A stretch of 36,665 nucleotides of DNA from Phycisphaerales bacterium (GCA_020352215.1 CP070675.1:4341636-4378300); one strand, 5' to 3'. Positions 15,078 through 24,653 are shown, numbered from the stretch's first letter. Numbers and translations: made by a program. The notes: generated by a model from the letters alone, not told the origin.

Positions 15078-16916
15078 ATGAGAGAGCCAACGAATCCAAG
15101 AGTCTTGCTGACAATCCCCCTAATGATTGTGGTTTGCGCTGCCAGCTTTTCTGTGCATCCTTGGCAGCGGCGCTGCTACGCAGAATCGATGGGGGCCAAG
15201 ACGAGCACCTATGTTTTCGATCCCGCTCAAAGTACCGTCGTTCAGACCGGCGGGATTGCCCACGTCAACTGGACCTATTCGGTGCAGGGGTGGTTCGAGC
15301 TTGCCTTAGATCCGAATGCGGGCACCGCTGCATTTGCCCACGTCGATGCCAACGCTACCGACGACAGCCCGTTCAAACGCACCCTGGACCCGAACCAGGT
15401 ATTCAACATGACGACGCTGGTTGGGACGGTTGTTGACCATGAGACGATCTCGTTTACGGGCAAAGCTGACGACGGAAGCGACATTAGCATCACTGTGACG
15501 TTCGAAAACAACTTGGTCCACCTCATGGGCCAGACGACTCCGCCGCCTCATAGCGCCGACTTCTTCATCTTTGAGTTGGACGCCGTCGCTCAACGCAAAT
15601 ACGGCGGAGGCAGCGGAACCGCAGAAGACCCCTACCAGATCGCCACAGCGGCCGACTTGATTTCGCTCGCAGAGAGCCCCGAAGATTACGACAAGCATTT
15701 CAGGCTCATGGCTGATGTCGATCTGTCGGGGTACTCATATGACAGAGCTCTGATTGCTCCGGACGCCAATGAGGTCACGTGGGAGTACGAAGGGACTGCT
15801 TTTACGGGCGTCTTTGACGGCAACGGCCATGCGGTCCTGCATCTGACGATCACAGGCAAGAGCTACTTAGGTCTCTTCGGCCGACTGGGATCCGAGGCGG
15901 AAGTTACGGGCTTAGGCGTGGTGGATGCCAACGTAACGGGCTCCTACTATGCCGTTGGCGCCCTCGTTGGTGACAACTTCCGTGGCAGTATCACCACGTG
16001 CTACAGCACGGGCACAATAACAGGATACACGCGTGTGGGCGGTCTTGTGGGATACAACCAGTATGGCAATATCGCCACGAGTTATAGCATCTGTGCAGTC
16101 AGCGCTACGGCCAGCGGAAACCAGGCAATAGGCGGACTCGTGGGTTTCAACGCGGGTCGAACCACAACGAGCTACAGCAGCGGAGACGTCAGTGGGGAGA
16201 GGGTTGTCGGCGGACTTGTAGGCCAGACTACAGGCAGCATCGCGATGTGCTACAGCACCGGCATGGTCAGCGCCGATCACACAGTCGGCGGCCTCCTAGG
16301 TGAGAGACACCCAGCCGCTGGAATCGTGGCCGGCTGCTTCTGGGACATTGAGACCTCAGGCCAAGCCGCCAGTGCCGGCGGCACAGGCAAGACGACAGCC
16401 GAGATGCAGACCGCCAGTACATTCCTGGATCCAAATGCTGGGTGGGACTTTGTTGGCGAGACCGGAAACGGCCCCAACGACATCTGGACTATCTGTGAGG
16501 GAATCGACTATCCGCGGCTCGCTTGGGAGCCAAACTGCATCGGCTGCACGCACGAGGATTACCTCGAGTGGGTCTCTGTCGGCAAGCCCGAGTGCTGGTG
16601 TTACCCGACTCAGTGTCACGGCGATGCGGACGGTCTCGTTGGCGGAAGCGCAAAGTCGGGCTATTACCACGTTGGGCCGGCCGACCTGAATGTATTCATC
16701 TCCGCGTGGCTGGTGAAGGAGCCGCCGCATGGGCCGGGGATCGCTTCTATCCGCAGTGGAATATGCGCAGACTTCACCCACGACTACAGCGGCAGCGTAA
16801 AAGTCGGGACGTACCGCGTAGGGCCATCAGACCTCTGCATCCTGGTTGCCAACTGGCTTGTGAAAGAGCCGCCGCACGGCCCGGGCCTTCCTGCCAATTG
16901 CTCGGAGTGTCCGTGA
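15078..16916 (+). CDS. Secreted GLUG-repeat protein with C-terminal dockerin-like pair
   Basis: The protein has 612 residues, with ATG after GGTAGGAGGTAG. It carries a signal or anchor segment at ~9-26. Residues ~40-172 form an unassigned beta-rich domain. At ~173-250 the pattern GGGSGTAEDPYQIATAADLISLAE...DVDLSGYSY marks the start of GLUG/adhesin-type beta-helix proteins. GLUG repeats run ~258-410, with VGGLVGYN, IGGLVGFN, VGGLVGQT and VGGLLGER, each paired with a CYSTG-type turn. Residues 513-555 and 563-602 form two dockerin-like units sharing the exact string WLVKEPPHGPG and VGPxDL. It is a candidate surface adhesin or scaffold-associated protein; no catalytic motif was seen. It is convergent with the methyltransferase lipoprotein. 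Confidence 0.8.
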   Translation: MREPTNPRVLLTIPLMIVVCAASFSVHPWQRRCYAESMGAKTSTYVFDPAQSTVVQTGGIAHVNWTYSVQGWFELALDPNAGTAAFAHVDANATDDSPFKRTLDPNQVFNMTTLVGTVVDHETISFTGKADDGSDISITVTFENNLVHLMGQTTPPPHSADFFIFELDAVAQRKYGGGSGTAEDPYQIATAADLISLAESPEDYDKHFRLMADVDLSGYSYDRALIAPDANEVTWEYEGTAFTGVFDGNGHAVLHLTITGKSYLGLFGRLGSEAEVTGLGVVDANVTGSYYAVGALVGDNFRGSITTCYSTGTITGYTRVGGLVGYNQYGNIATSYSICAVSATASGNQAIGGLVGFNAGRTTTSYSSGDVSGERVVGGLVGQTTGSIAMCYSTGMVSADHTVGGLLGERHPAAGIVAGCFWDIETSGQAASAGGTGKTTAEMQTASTFLDPNAGWDFVGETGNGPNDIWTICEGIDYPRLAWEPNCIGCTHEDYLEWVSVGKPECWCYPTQCHGDADGLVGGSAKSGYYHVGPADLNVFISAWLVKEPPHGPGIASIRSGICADFTHDYSGSVKVGTYRVGPSDLCILVANWLVKEPPHGPGLPANCSECP

Positions 16917-17124
16917 TGTGATAGCGGCGGATTCGACCAAGTTCGAGACGGCGGCAGGCATCGCTCCCGGTCCTTCACCGTTAGCGCCCCGCAAATATCG
17001 CATGGAATATCAGTGACAGCCACCGTCTTCTGTGCGCTGCCAAAACGATAGGCCAATACGCAGCAGCTTCTCTCATCGGGTTGTCTCAGAAGGTGCACAC
17101 TTCATCCTCTCCTCTACGCGCATC

Positions 17125-18120
17125 TCAATAGCCCTTCTGTGTTCTCCTCAGCGGCGTCACCCACAGACAGATCACGTGTCGGTCGCCCCCTTCCTTGGAG
17201 GTGACACCGGCTATCGTATCCGGCTCTATACCTTCGATCCCAAACGTGTGCGAGACAATTCTCGAACCCGGCTTGAGTTTTTCCAACTGTGGGACCAGCT
17301 TCGTATTCAACTCCGAAGTCAAGTACAGGGTGACCACGTCGGCCTCGGACAAATCGACAGTGAAAATATCCTTCTGCTCAATCTTGACCAGATGCTCGAC
17401 TCCGCCAGCCCGCACGTTTTCGAGTGACTCTTGCACACGCCGCGGGTCTATGTCGTAGCCTACGGCCCTGCAGCCGTACTTCTTCGCCGCAGTCACTACG
17501 ATCCGGCCGTCCCCGCAACCGAGATCGTAGACCAGGTCACTCTCTTTGACCTCCGCCAGTTCCAGCATCCTCTCCACGACGTCCTGCGGCGTAGTGATAA
17601 ACACCACGTCCACCGCGCTGTACTTTTTACCTTCGACTTCTATCTGCGGCGCCTTCGGCAGGACCATATGGCCCTGATGTGCCATAGGCAACTCCACCAA
17701 ACCCAGCTTCGGCCCCTCCACCCACAATCCAGCTTCCGCGACATACTGGATATGTGCACCGCCCTTGCGATGCAGAGTTTTCAAGAAGCGCCCGTAGAAG
17801 ACCTTGTGCGGCACCGAAAACACCGCCTTGACGTGCGGCGGCACAATCGCCTCCTCGACGCCGGTGGCGGCCAGAAACGCACTGCCGCCACTTGTGAGGC
17901 TGTAGTTCAGGCTCCGCAGCTTCAAGTCCTGCCCTGTGGGGTTCTCGACCTCAACGTCAAAAAGCAGCGTCGCGTAGTCCAATTCGGCACCCTGGAATCT
18001 GAGGCGCAGCACCCGCGCCGTGGGCTTCTCAATATCCGACAGCTCGCGACTCGCCTGGCAACCTGCCAGAGCGACCGCCATACACAGCAGAGCAAAAATG
18101 CCACGCCGAATAACCTTCAT
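17125..18120 (-). CDS. Lipoprotein fusing a WHy/LEA14 domain to a SAM-dependent methyltransferase
   Basis: The protein has 331 residues, with ATG after GGAGAAGGATC. The signal peptide ends in the lipobox ALAGC (Cys21). Residues ~33-155 form a WHy/LEA14-like beta-sandwich (LDYATLLFDVEVENPTGQDL). Residues ~170-323 are a class I methyltransferase, with TTPQDVVERMLELAEV, motif I VYDLGCGDGR (197-206) and the acidic GYDIDP (221-226). This domain belongs to a family often annotated as exported SAM-dependent methyltransferase. A methyltransferase outside the cytoplasm would lack a known SAM supply, so export, dual location or loss of catalysis are open. I see no internal ribosome-binding site that would give a cytoplasmic short form. 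It is convergent with the GLUG gene. Confidence 0.82.
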   Translation of the reverse strand: MKVIRRGIFALLCMAVALAGCQASRELSDIEKPTARVLRLRFQGAELDYATLLFDVEVENPTGQDLKLRSLNYSLTSGGSAFLAATGVEEAIVPPHVKAVFSVPHKVFYGRFLKTLHRKGGAHIQYVAEAGLWVEGPKLGLVELPMAHQGHMVLPKAPQIEVEGKKYSAVDVVFITTPQDVVERMLELAEVKESDLVYDLGCGDGRIVVTAAKKYGCRAVGYDIDPRRVQESLENVRAGGVEHLVKIEQKDIFTVDLSEADVVTLYLTSELNTKLVPQLEKLKPGSRIVSHTFGIEGIEPDTIAGVTSKEGGDRHVICLWVTPLRRTQKGY

Positions 18121-18178
18121 TGTCCCGATCCTTCTCCTGTTACGTCACGCCGGCCACTCCGATCGACTACAAGCCCAA

Positions 18179-18207
18179 ATTCTATCCCGCCACTCAGGAG
18201 CCAGCAA
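18179..18207 (-). promoter_or_regulatory. Sigma70-type promoter for the methyltransferase lipoprotein
   Basis: On the minus strand TTGCTG (18207-18202) and TAGAAT (18184-18179) are separated by 17 bases. Transcription would begin near 18172, about 50 bases before the ATG at 18120. Confidence 0.5.
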
Positions 18208-18403
18208 GTACAACTTTCCTCCCACACACCCTCGGAAACCACCTGCACTTGTTAAGCATCAAGGGACCATCATGACATCCGATCTATCTAACTGAAATAC
18301 AAGCATTTACCTCGTTGGACTTCTCAGTCGCAATTTCGTCCGCTTTGTGCGACAATCACACCCACAATATAGAGGGTCCACACATGCCTTGGAGGAGGTT
18401 TGA

Positions 18404-19164
18404 ATGGCCAGGGGACGCGTTCGGATTGCCAATCAACTGGCATTGCTGAACATCTTCCTCTCAGCCTCTACGGTTCGCAATATCCTCAATAGGCCCAAAC
18501 CTCGAAAGCCTGATGGATTCCCTGTTGCGTCAGCGAAAACGGAAGAGAGAACAGAGGCCAGATCAATTTCTGCCTGGTACCCGAATTATGTTTGGTCTAT
18601 CGACACAACAAAGGCATTGTATTGGGGGAGATGGCCCATCCCCGTCTGTGTTGTGATTGACCATTTGCCCCCCGTAAGGTCATGTTTGTGACTCCACTTG
18701 AAGGACCCAGTGCAGGATGGATCAATAATGCTCTGGCAAGTGTCGTTGAAAAACATGGAGCACCAAAACACATTATTTCGGATCAGGCCAGCGTCTTCAC
18801 CAGAGATGTGTTTGCAGAACTGCTGGACAAATGGAACATAAAGCCGCGTCTTGGAGCAGTAGGTAAACATAGATCAATTTCTGCTACAGAGAGAGTCATC
18901 AAAACCTTGAAGTGCCAATGGCTCAGGCGTGTATCGATCATTAGAGACTTTGATCATCTGACCTTTCTCTGTGGAGACATTGAGAACTGGTACAACAGCT
19001 GGCGACCGCATATGACCTTGGATGGTCTTCGACCTGATGATGTTTATTATGAGAAGAAGCTGGAGAAGCCGAAACGTCATCCCAAAACGGTTCCATGTAA
19101 CATCGAACAACGTTTCTTCCGGGAAACGCGGATCGCTGGGTATCGGCTTAGAAACGCTGCATAG
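18404..19164 (+). pseudogene. Frameshifted, N-terminally truncated DDE transposase (rve integrase core)
   Basis: Two overlapping frames together encode an integrase-core transposase. The first (18404-18691) gives a helix-turn-helix remnant (RVRIANQLALLNIFLSASTV) and the first catalytic Asp in VWSIDTT. The second, shifted frame continues from VMFVTPLEGPSAGW with the second Asp in IISDQASVF and the catalytic Glu in ISATERVIKTLK, to YRLRNAA at 19164. The frames separate at a run of six C at 18668-18673. Removing two C would restore the usual DHxSRKV-like reading. The region before 18404 has a stop and no N-terminal DNA-binding half. The element looks dead, and no terminal inverted repeats were found. 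It borders the low-GC polysaccharide cluster. Confidence 0.75.
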
Positions 19165-19331
19165 ATCTCGAGGTGTGTCGCCCCCTACATCTCTGAATAC
19201 AGAGAATGTCCCTCGATGAAGCAATAATCCGACGACGATCCGCCGGGCTCCATACCAGATGTTGATTATCGAACACCTTGATCCCACTGATCAGCCAAAG
19301 CTGTCCCATGTATGAGTTTTTCACATAGCCT

Positions 19332-20528
19332 TTACGGTGTATTCACCGATCCCATAACGGCCCTATCCTCCCTTGACAAGCGCCGTGCCCGAGGTAATGG
19401 TAGCGTGTTACATCGTTCACGAGAAGCCATAACCGCTTCGATGCATTCGACCATCTCTGTCTTGTAGCGATTGACATCAAAACGCTTTGCGTTCAGTCTG
19501 CAATTTTCGGGTTTGAATATCTCCTCTTTCCCTTCAAACTGCTCTATCGCACTCAGCAGCGACTCTGGATCCTGTTCATAAAAGAAGACCCCCGTCGCCG
19601 CTTGATGATCTGATGCGTCCATTCCAATAACGGTTTCCAGGGCCCCTCCTTTGCCATAGGCGATGACTGGTTTTCCACAGGCCTGAGCTTCTACCGGAAC
19701 AATCCCGAAATCCTCTTCGCCGGGGAAGATCTGAGCTCTGCAATTAGCGTAGAGTAGCTGAACGACTTGGTCATCTGGATTTTCGACAAACTCGACATTA
19801 CGTTTTGCATTCTTCTTGAGTCGTTTGCATTCCGGCCCGCTACCGGCCACGATCAATCGCTTACCGTTTTGATTAAAAGCCTGGACCGCCAGGTCAATGC
19901 GTTTATAGGGAACGAGGCCAGAAACAATCAGATAATAGTCGTCATGTTGGGTCGAAACTGTAAATCGTTCCACATCCACCGGTGGGTATATTACCTGTGA
20001 ATCTCTGCCGTAGAAGCGACGAATCTTCTGCTGAGTATTACGGCTGTTGGCGACAAAAAAGTTGACCCTACGGGCAGTGGTGATATCCCACTCTTGAAGC
20101 CCGTCTAAGAACAAGGAAATGAGTCTTTTCCTGCAGAAACCCATGGCATCCAGATACTGATCCCGGACATCCCACGCGTATCGAACCGGGGTATGGCAAT
20201 AACAGAGGTGGGGCGTACTGGATTTAGATTTTACGCCCTTGGCTACGCAATGACTGAAACTAACCACAAGATCGTAGTCTTGCAGATCAAACGATTCTAT
20301 TGCCCTTGGGAAAAGGGGCAGATACCACCGGAAAGACCGAGGATTGCAGGGCAGCTTCTGAATGAAGCTTGTTGTGATCCTATGACCTTCAAACTCACAG
20401 GAAAAACTCTTGGCAAAATAGACCAAAGTGAAGATATCTGCGTCCGGATAGAGCTCACAGGCCGCCTTCAGACAGCGCTCCCCGCCGCGCATCCCCGTCA
20501 ACCAGTCACATACAAACGCAATCCGCAT
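19332..20528 (-). CDS. GT4 glycosyltransferase, WbaZ-like
   Basis: The protein has 398 residues with a GT-B fold. The N-terminus MRIAFVCDWLTGMRGGERCL carries the acceptor-side Gly-rich loop. The segment CYCHTPVRYAWDVRDQYL and the C-terminal FPGEEDFGIVPVEAQACGKPVIAYGKGGALETV with its Ex7E motif are typical of the WbaZ mannosyltransferase branch of GT4. The predicted role is addition of a hexose, possibly mannose, from a nucleotide donor to the growing lipid-linked polysaccharide in the cytoplasm. It is the last gene of the minus-strand export operon, 52 bases after 20581-21669. The C-terminal ~20 residues are basic and less conserved. Confidence 0.85.
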   Translation of the reverse strand: MRIAFVCDWLTGMRGGERCLKAACELYPDADIFTLVYFAKSFSCEFEGHRITTSFIQKLPCNPRSFRWYLPLFPRAIESFDLQDYDLVVSFSHCVAKGVKSKSSTPHLCYCHTPVRYAWDVRDQYLDAMGFCRKRLISLFLDGLQEWDITTARRVNFFVANSRNTQQKIRRFYGRDSQVIYPPVDVERFTVSTQHDDYYLIVSGLVPYKRIDLAVQAFNQNGKRLIVAGSGPECKRLKKNAKRNVEFVENPDDQVVQLLYANCRAQIFPGEEDFGIVPVEAQACGKPVIAYGKGGALETVIGMDASDHQAATGVFFYEQDPESLLSAIEQFEGKEEIFKPENCRLNAKRFDVNRYKTEMVECIEAVMASRERCNTLPLPRARRLSREDRAVMGSVNTP

Positions 20529-20580
20529 CTTTTATAGAACCCAATGTCATCGCATTTTCCCCCTGCATCGAAGACAAATC

Positions 20581-21669
20581 CTAATACTTTGTTTGTTCTA
20601 AGTGATATGCGACAGACAATCGTGATTTTAGCTGTGTCAAAGTAAACGTCCTTCTAATGTGGCTTTCGAGCGACTGAGCAGGTCTTGTATTAGTTGCATC
20701 TACAATCGCCTGCCGAATATTTTCTACCTGATAGGTTGAAAAATAGTGGGCCAAATCTCCAAAATAGTCCACCACAGGAGCAACCGGTGGTAGAACCAGA
20801 TTACATCCCATCAACCCTGCCTCAAGATTCACCAAGCCAGGAGTCTCCGACGTGCTTGTCAGAACATGAACTCGTGCCTGCCCCATCAGTTCGAGCACCT
20901 TTTGACTTGAGCAGCTACCCATAAACGTGTGCTGGCCTGCAGCCTCTCTACGGCAACGTTCATAATACCACCGACGCGCGGGACGAAAGCCACCTACAAA
21001 CACAACAGAGATGTTAGTGTTCTTTAGCGCCTTTATCAGTGTAAGTTGGTTCTTACGAGGACAAAAATGCCCCACACATAAGATCATAGATCTTTCTTCC
21101 CATGGCACCTTTACCACCGCATCACACATTCTCGTATCAACTACGTTGGGGATTACCGCAATCGGGACATCATCTTGTCTTTCCTGTCGTAGTATTTCCG
21201 CTTCACTCGCCGAGTTGGGAAGCAGAAGGTCAACGCAATTGAGTAATTGCTCCCGACAGGCTAGCCAACCCTTTCTCACAGAGGCCAGAACAAATCGTCT
21301 GTGCCCCTTCGTGCCTGTCATTCCCAAACGCATGACATCTTTCAAGTTTTCCTTCACCGCCCTACGCTGTTTGTTCAAGAAACCAGTTAAGGGGGTCTGA
21401 TTTGACGGCCAGTAGATTGGCGAAAGAAATATTCGCCTGCGACTCTTTTTAGCTTTCTGAAAATAAAGCCAGGTGTCATGGCAACGCTCAAGATGCCAGA
21501 GGTGGACAATGTCATACACACCGGGATCTATGTCGGGATCAGAGCAAATATCAACTTTCCAGCCCAACTCCGATAGGGCCTGTGCAGTATATTTCGCCTG
21601 CACTGTATCCCCTCCAGGGCACATGCGAAAGTCAGGACGTAGCCAAAATAGCGCCTTCAGCTTCAACAT
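20581..21669 (-). CDS. GT4-type glycosyltransferase
   Basis: The protein has 362 residues from the ATG at 21669 (MLKLKALFWLRPDFRMCPGG), preceded by GAGGG; a TTG at 21690 would add seven residues. The first half has a GT-B acceptor domain with DIVHLWHLERCHDTW. The second half has the donor domain with MILCVGHFCPRKNQLTLIKAL and STSETPGLVNLEAGLMGCNLV, the latter containing the Ex6-7E-like motif of GT4. The sugar specificity cannot be read. It overlaps the previous gene (21632-22750) by 38 bases, consistent with translational coupling in the polysaccharide operon. Confidence 0.8.
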   Translation of the reverse strand: MLKLKALFWLRPDFRMCPGGDTVQAKYTAQALSELGWKVDICSDPDIDPGVYDIVHLWHLERCHDTWLYFQKAKKSRRRIFLSPIYWPSNQTPLTGFLNKQRRAVKENLKDVMRLGMTGTKGHRRFVLASVRKGWLACREQLLNCVDLLLPNSASEAEILRQERQDDVPIAVIPNVVDTRMCDAVVKVPWEERSMILCVGHFCPRKNQLTLIKALKNTNISVVFVGGFRPARRWYYERCRREAAGQHTFMGSCSSQKVLELMGQARVHVLTSTSETPGLVNLEAGLMGCNLVLPPVAPVVDYFGDLAHYFSTYQVENIRQAIVDATNTRPAQSLESHIRRTFTLTQLKSRLSVAYHLEQTKY

Positions 21670-22750
21670 TCTTTGACCCTCTTGGCCCAAGAGCTTCTAT
21701 AACTTTCCTTGCCTGCTTCCGCCAGGTGTAATGTGATGCAAATTCTCTATATTCTGCTGAACGGTCAGGCTCATCCAAGGCACTTTCGATATGGACAGCA
21801 AATTCCCTCGGCGTCGTCCCTGCATATACCGGCGCATGCGGATTAAAATCAACACTGCAGACTACCGGCTTGCCAAGGGCAAGGTATTCATATAGCTTTA
21901 AGGGATCTGCGTAACGGGACACGACATCCCTTTTGAAAGGAATAATGCAGACATCGAAGCTCTGAATGCATTTAGGAACCTGTTCAAAAGGCACGGGGGG
22001 ATTTAGAAGAACATTCGGCACCTTTCGCATAGCATCAACAGTAACTTCCCTTCGCAGAGGTCCTATCAGGATAAAATCCAAATCCGAAAGAGTCTCCGCG
22101 GCATAGCAAATAAGCTCTTGATCGACCCATTCATAGATTGACCCAATAAAACCAATCCGCGGACGCTCTCCTCTGGTCGATCTAATCGGCTGTATCTTTA
22201 GCCAGCTCTCAGGCACTCCATTTGAAATCAATGACGTGTTCTTAGTCTCCGTATTCTTGATTTCATTTCTTAGGGTGTCCCGAACTATAAAGATACTCTG
22301 GCTTCGGCCTAACAGAGACTCCTCCCATCGACGCATCGTTTTCTCATATTTTCTGCTGCAGTGAACAGAAACATTGTCAATAAAGTCATAAGTCAGCGAC
22401 TTGAAAGGGACACCTCTTACCAGATTCGTCCACCATGGAGTGGATACGATGCAATGAATATCCTCGATCGGAGCAAGACGCTCGCTTAAAAAGAAACGAA
22501 CTGCCTTGCGCCAAACCGCCCCGAGACATGTTTCCATCAGTTTATGACTGCCAGGAAAAGGGGGTAGGGTCACAATGGAAATCCCGTCAGCCTTTCTAAT
22601 CTGCATGGGTGGGATGCGCATATTGCGGAGTCCCGGCATTTCCACAAACCATACATCGTGTCCGAGTCTGGCTATTTCTAATGCCAGCCGCTTTGTGCGG
22701 CCACCGATGATGGAATCATAGCACACTGCACTGAAAAAACTGATTTTCAA
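21632..22750 (-). CDS. GT-B glycosyltransferase
   Basis: The protein has 372 residues. The N-terminus MKISFFSAVCYDSIIGGRTKRLA resembles the sugar-acceptor half of GT-B enzymes. The second half has RIGFIGSIYEWVDQELICYAA, DLDFILIGP, FDVCIIPFKRD and YADPLKLYEYLALGKPVV, which are typical of GT4/TuaH-like glycosyltransferases. Expected activity is cytoplasmic transfer of one sugar during assembly of the exported glycan. It begins 10 bases after the stop of wecB and its 3' end overlaps the next glycosyltransferase gene by 38 bases. Donor specificity is unknown. Confidence 0.78.
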   Translation of the reverse strand: MKISFFSAVCYDSIIGGRTKRLALEIARLGHDVWFVEMPGLRNMRIPPMQIRKADGISIVTLPPFPGSHKLMETCLGAVWRKAVRFFLSERLAPIEDIHCIVSTPWWTNLVRGVPFKSLTYDFIDNVSVHCSRKYEKTMRRWEESLLGRSQSIFIVRDTLRNEIKNTETKNTSLISNGVPESWLKIQPIRSTRGERPRIGFIGSIYEWVDQELICYAAETLSDLDFILIGPLRREVTVDAMRKVPNVLLNPPVPFEQVPKCIQSFDVCIIPFKRDVVSRYADPLKLYEYLALGKPVVCSVDFNPHAPVYAGTTPREFAVHIESALDEPDRSAEYREFASHYTWRKQARKVIEALGPRGSKNVEAEGAILATS

Positions 22751-22760
22751 GATGTTCTCT

Positions 22761-23876
22761 CTACCTCTTTCTAAGAGCTTCGATTATGCGTTCTGCCGCT
22801 CTACCGTCACCATAAGGATTCTGTGTCAGCGACATCTTTTCATAGGTCGCCTGGTCATCCAGCAGACGGGTCACATTCTGGACTATCGCATCACGACCCG
22901 GGCCGACCAGCAGCGCCGTTCCGGCATCAATAGCCTCCATACGTTCTGTTGTATCACGCATCACCAAGAGGGGCTTGCCTAGTGAAGAAGCCTCTTCCTG
23001 GACACCACCGGAGTCGGTCACAATAAGATAGCTCTCGCGCATCAAATAAGTGAATGACAGATAATCCAGGGGCTCAATCAAATAGACATCTGATAGATCC
23101 TTGAGCATCTCGTATACCGTTTTCTTGACATTTGGATTCAAGTGAACAGGATATACAATCTGCACATCACCTCGGAGTGCAACATCATGCAGTGCCTGAC
23201 AAATACTGCAGAATCCCTCTCCATGGTTTTCCCTTCGATGCCCGGTCACCAGAATCAACTTCTTATGATGATCAAGAAACTGAAATTGCCTTCCCAATTC
23301 CTCCGATAATTCTGTGTTTTTGTTAATATGTTCTAACGCGCAATAAAGCGCATCGATCACGGTATTTCCGACGACAAAAATATCTTCACTGTCAATGCCT
23401 TCCTCTATAAGATTCTGGCGAGAACACTGTGTCGGAGCGAAATGCATCGAGGCCAACTCGGAAACCAAACACCTGTTCATTTCTTCGGGAAACGGTGAAT
23501 AGCGGTGATACGTTCTTAGGCCCGCCTCCACATGCCCCACCTTGATCTTGTGATAAAATGCCGCCAGCGCAGCGGCAAATGTGGTGGTTGTATCACCCTG
23601 AACCAGAACACAGTCCGGCTTCCATTGAGCAAAGACTTTCTCCATACCTATTAGCACATTGCTGGTAACATCAGTCAATGTCTGATTCTCGCGCATCACA
23701 TTGAGATCGTAATCCACCCTAAGATCAAAAATCTTCACAAACTGATCCAACATTTCTCGATGCTGCCCTGTCAGACAGACCCTGACTTCGCAGATGTCAT
23801 CATCTTGCAGTCTGTTGACCACCGGGGCCATTTTGATCGCCTCCGGCCGCGTGCCAAATACTGCCATAACTCTCAC
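22761..23876 (-). CDS. wecB: UDP-N-acetylglucosamine 2-epimerase
   Basis: The protein has 371 residues, the usual length of non-hydrolysing UDP-GlcNAc 2-epimerases that interconvert UDP-GlcNAc and UDP-ManNAc. Diagnostic motifs are GTRPEAIKMAPVV near the start, GDTTTTFAAALAA, KVGHVEAGLRT (active-site region), PEEMNR, VTGHRRENHGEGF and DSGGVQEEASSLGKP...RDTTERMEA, which binds the nucleotide. The GTG at 23876 overlaps the stop of the upstream methyltransferase (GTGA); an ATG three codons later is also possible. Its presence suggests that ManNAc or a derivative such as ManNAcA is part of the exported polysaccharide. Confidence 0.95.
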   Translation of the reverse strand: MRVMAVFGTRPEAIKMAPVVNRLQDDDICEVRVCLTGQHREMLDQFVKIFDLRVDYDLNVMRENQTLTDVTSNVLIGMEKVFAQWKPDCVLVQGDTTTTFAAALAAFYHKIKVGHVEAGLRTYHRYSPFPEEMNRCLVSELASMHFAPTQCSRQNLIEEGIDSEDIFVVGNTVIDALYCALEHINKNTELSEELGRQFQFLDHHKKLILVTGHRRENHGEGFCSICQALHDVALRGDVQIVYPVHLNPNVKKTVYEMLKDLSDVYLIEPLDYLSFTYLMRESYLIVTDSGGVQEEASSLGKPLLVMRDTTERMEAIDAGTALLVGPGRDAIVQNVTRLLDDQATYEKMSLTQNPYGDGRAAERIIEALRKR

Positions 23877-24643
23877 TTTTTATGTCCCCAAGCCATGAAC
23901 CAGAATTCATTAAGAGCAGAAGGCGTATTACTGATATCACATTTGCAGCTATTGCAATATCCGGAAATGAGTTCCTGTATCTCATTGACCTTTATTTCTG
24001 ATGGATGCATTTTCTTGTGCTCTTCGGTCCTTTCATAACCATCACGGACAGTATTCACTTGAATTAAGAATTGTCCGCCACTCTTCAGCGCTCTCATCGT
24101 CTGAGCCAAAACACCTTCGGGATCCCCTGTATGGTCTAAGACATTGAAGCAAATGACCAGGTCAAATCCCTGTTTGTTATCTGTGACTGTTTTCCAGTCC
24201 GTCGTGTAATTGATGCTCTTCGACCGGATCTTGTGAAATAGTCGGTCGTACTCATCATTTAGCGGGTCGAATGCGACCCTGAAACTCTCCTTGGGAAAAA
24301 TCTCAATCATGCCGTACGGACCGCAGCCGACTTCCAGGATGTGTTTTTCTTTGAATGACTGGGGAACCCAGCCGGTAGTGTGAAAAGCACCTAACATGAG
24401 CAAGGTTTGCTTGTACTTGAAAAGTCTGGGATCGATCCCCTCATATCCTTCAAAGGCGACCCACCGCCAAAAAGCCAGTTCGTGAACACTCGGATCTTCA
24501 GTGTCCTTTCCCTGTGATAGTGAAATGATCTGTTTAAGCCGCTGTTTACTAACGTCAGAACCTAAAAAGTTCCTATTACTGTCTTTATACGGCTTGAGAA
24601 TATCATTAACTTCTTCTATAAACTTGTGAAGTAGTGATTCCAC
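23873..24643 (-). CDS. Class I SAM-dependent methyltransferase of the polysaccharide operon
   Basis: The protein has 256 residues from the GTG at 24643, chosen because AAAGGGGAAC lies directly upstream and this leaves a 10-base gap after the preceding stop. A longer frame from 24727 would overlap that gene by 74 bases. Motif I is HILEVGCGPYGMIEIFP, followed by VAFDPLNDEYDRLF, GFDLVICFNVLDHTGDPEGVL and ALKSGGQFLIQVNTV, the standard order of a class I Rossmann methyltransferase with the post-motif III segment. The likely substrate is a sugar residue or lipid-linked glycan, judged only from the operon context. The stop overlaps the wecB start. Confidence 0.82.
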   Translation of the reverse strand: MESLLHKFIEEVNDILKPYKDSNRNFLGSDVSKQRLKQIISLSQGKDTEDPSVHELAFWRWVAFEGYEGIDPRLFKYKQTLLMLGAFHTTGWVPQSFKEKHILEVGCGPYGMIEIFPKESFRVAFDPLNDEYDRLFHKIRSKSINYTTDWKTVTDNKQGFDLVICFNVLDHTGDPEGVLAQTMRALKSGGQFLIQVNTVRDGYERTEEHKKMHPSEIKVNEIQELISGYCNSCKCDISNTPSALNEFWFMAWGHKK

Positions 24644-24653
24644 GTTCCCCTTT

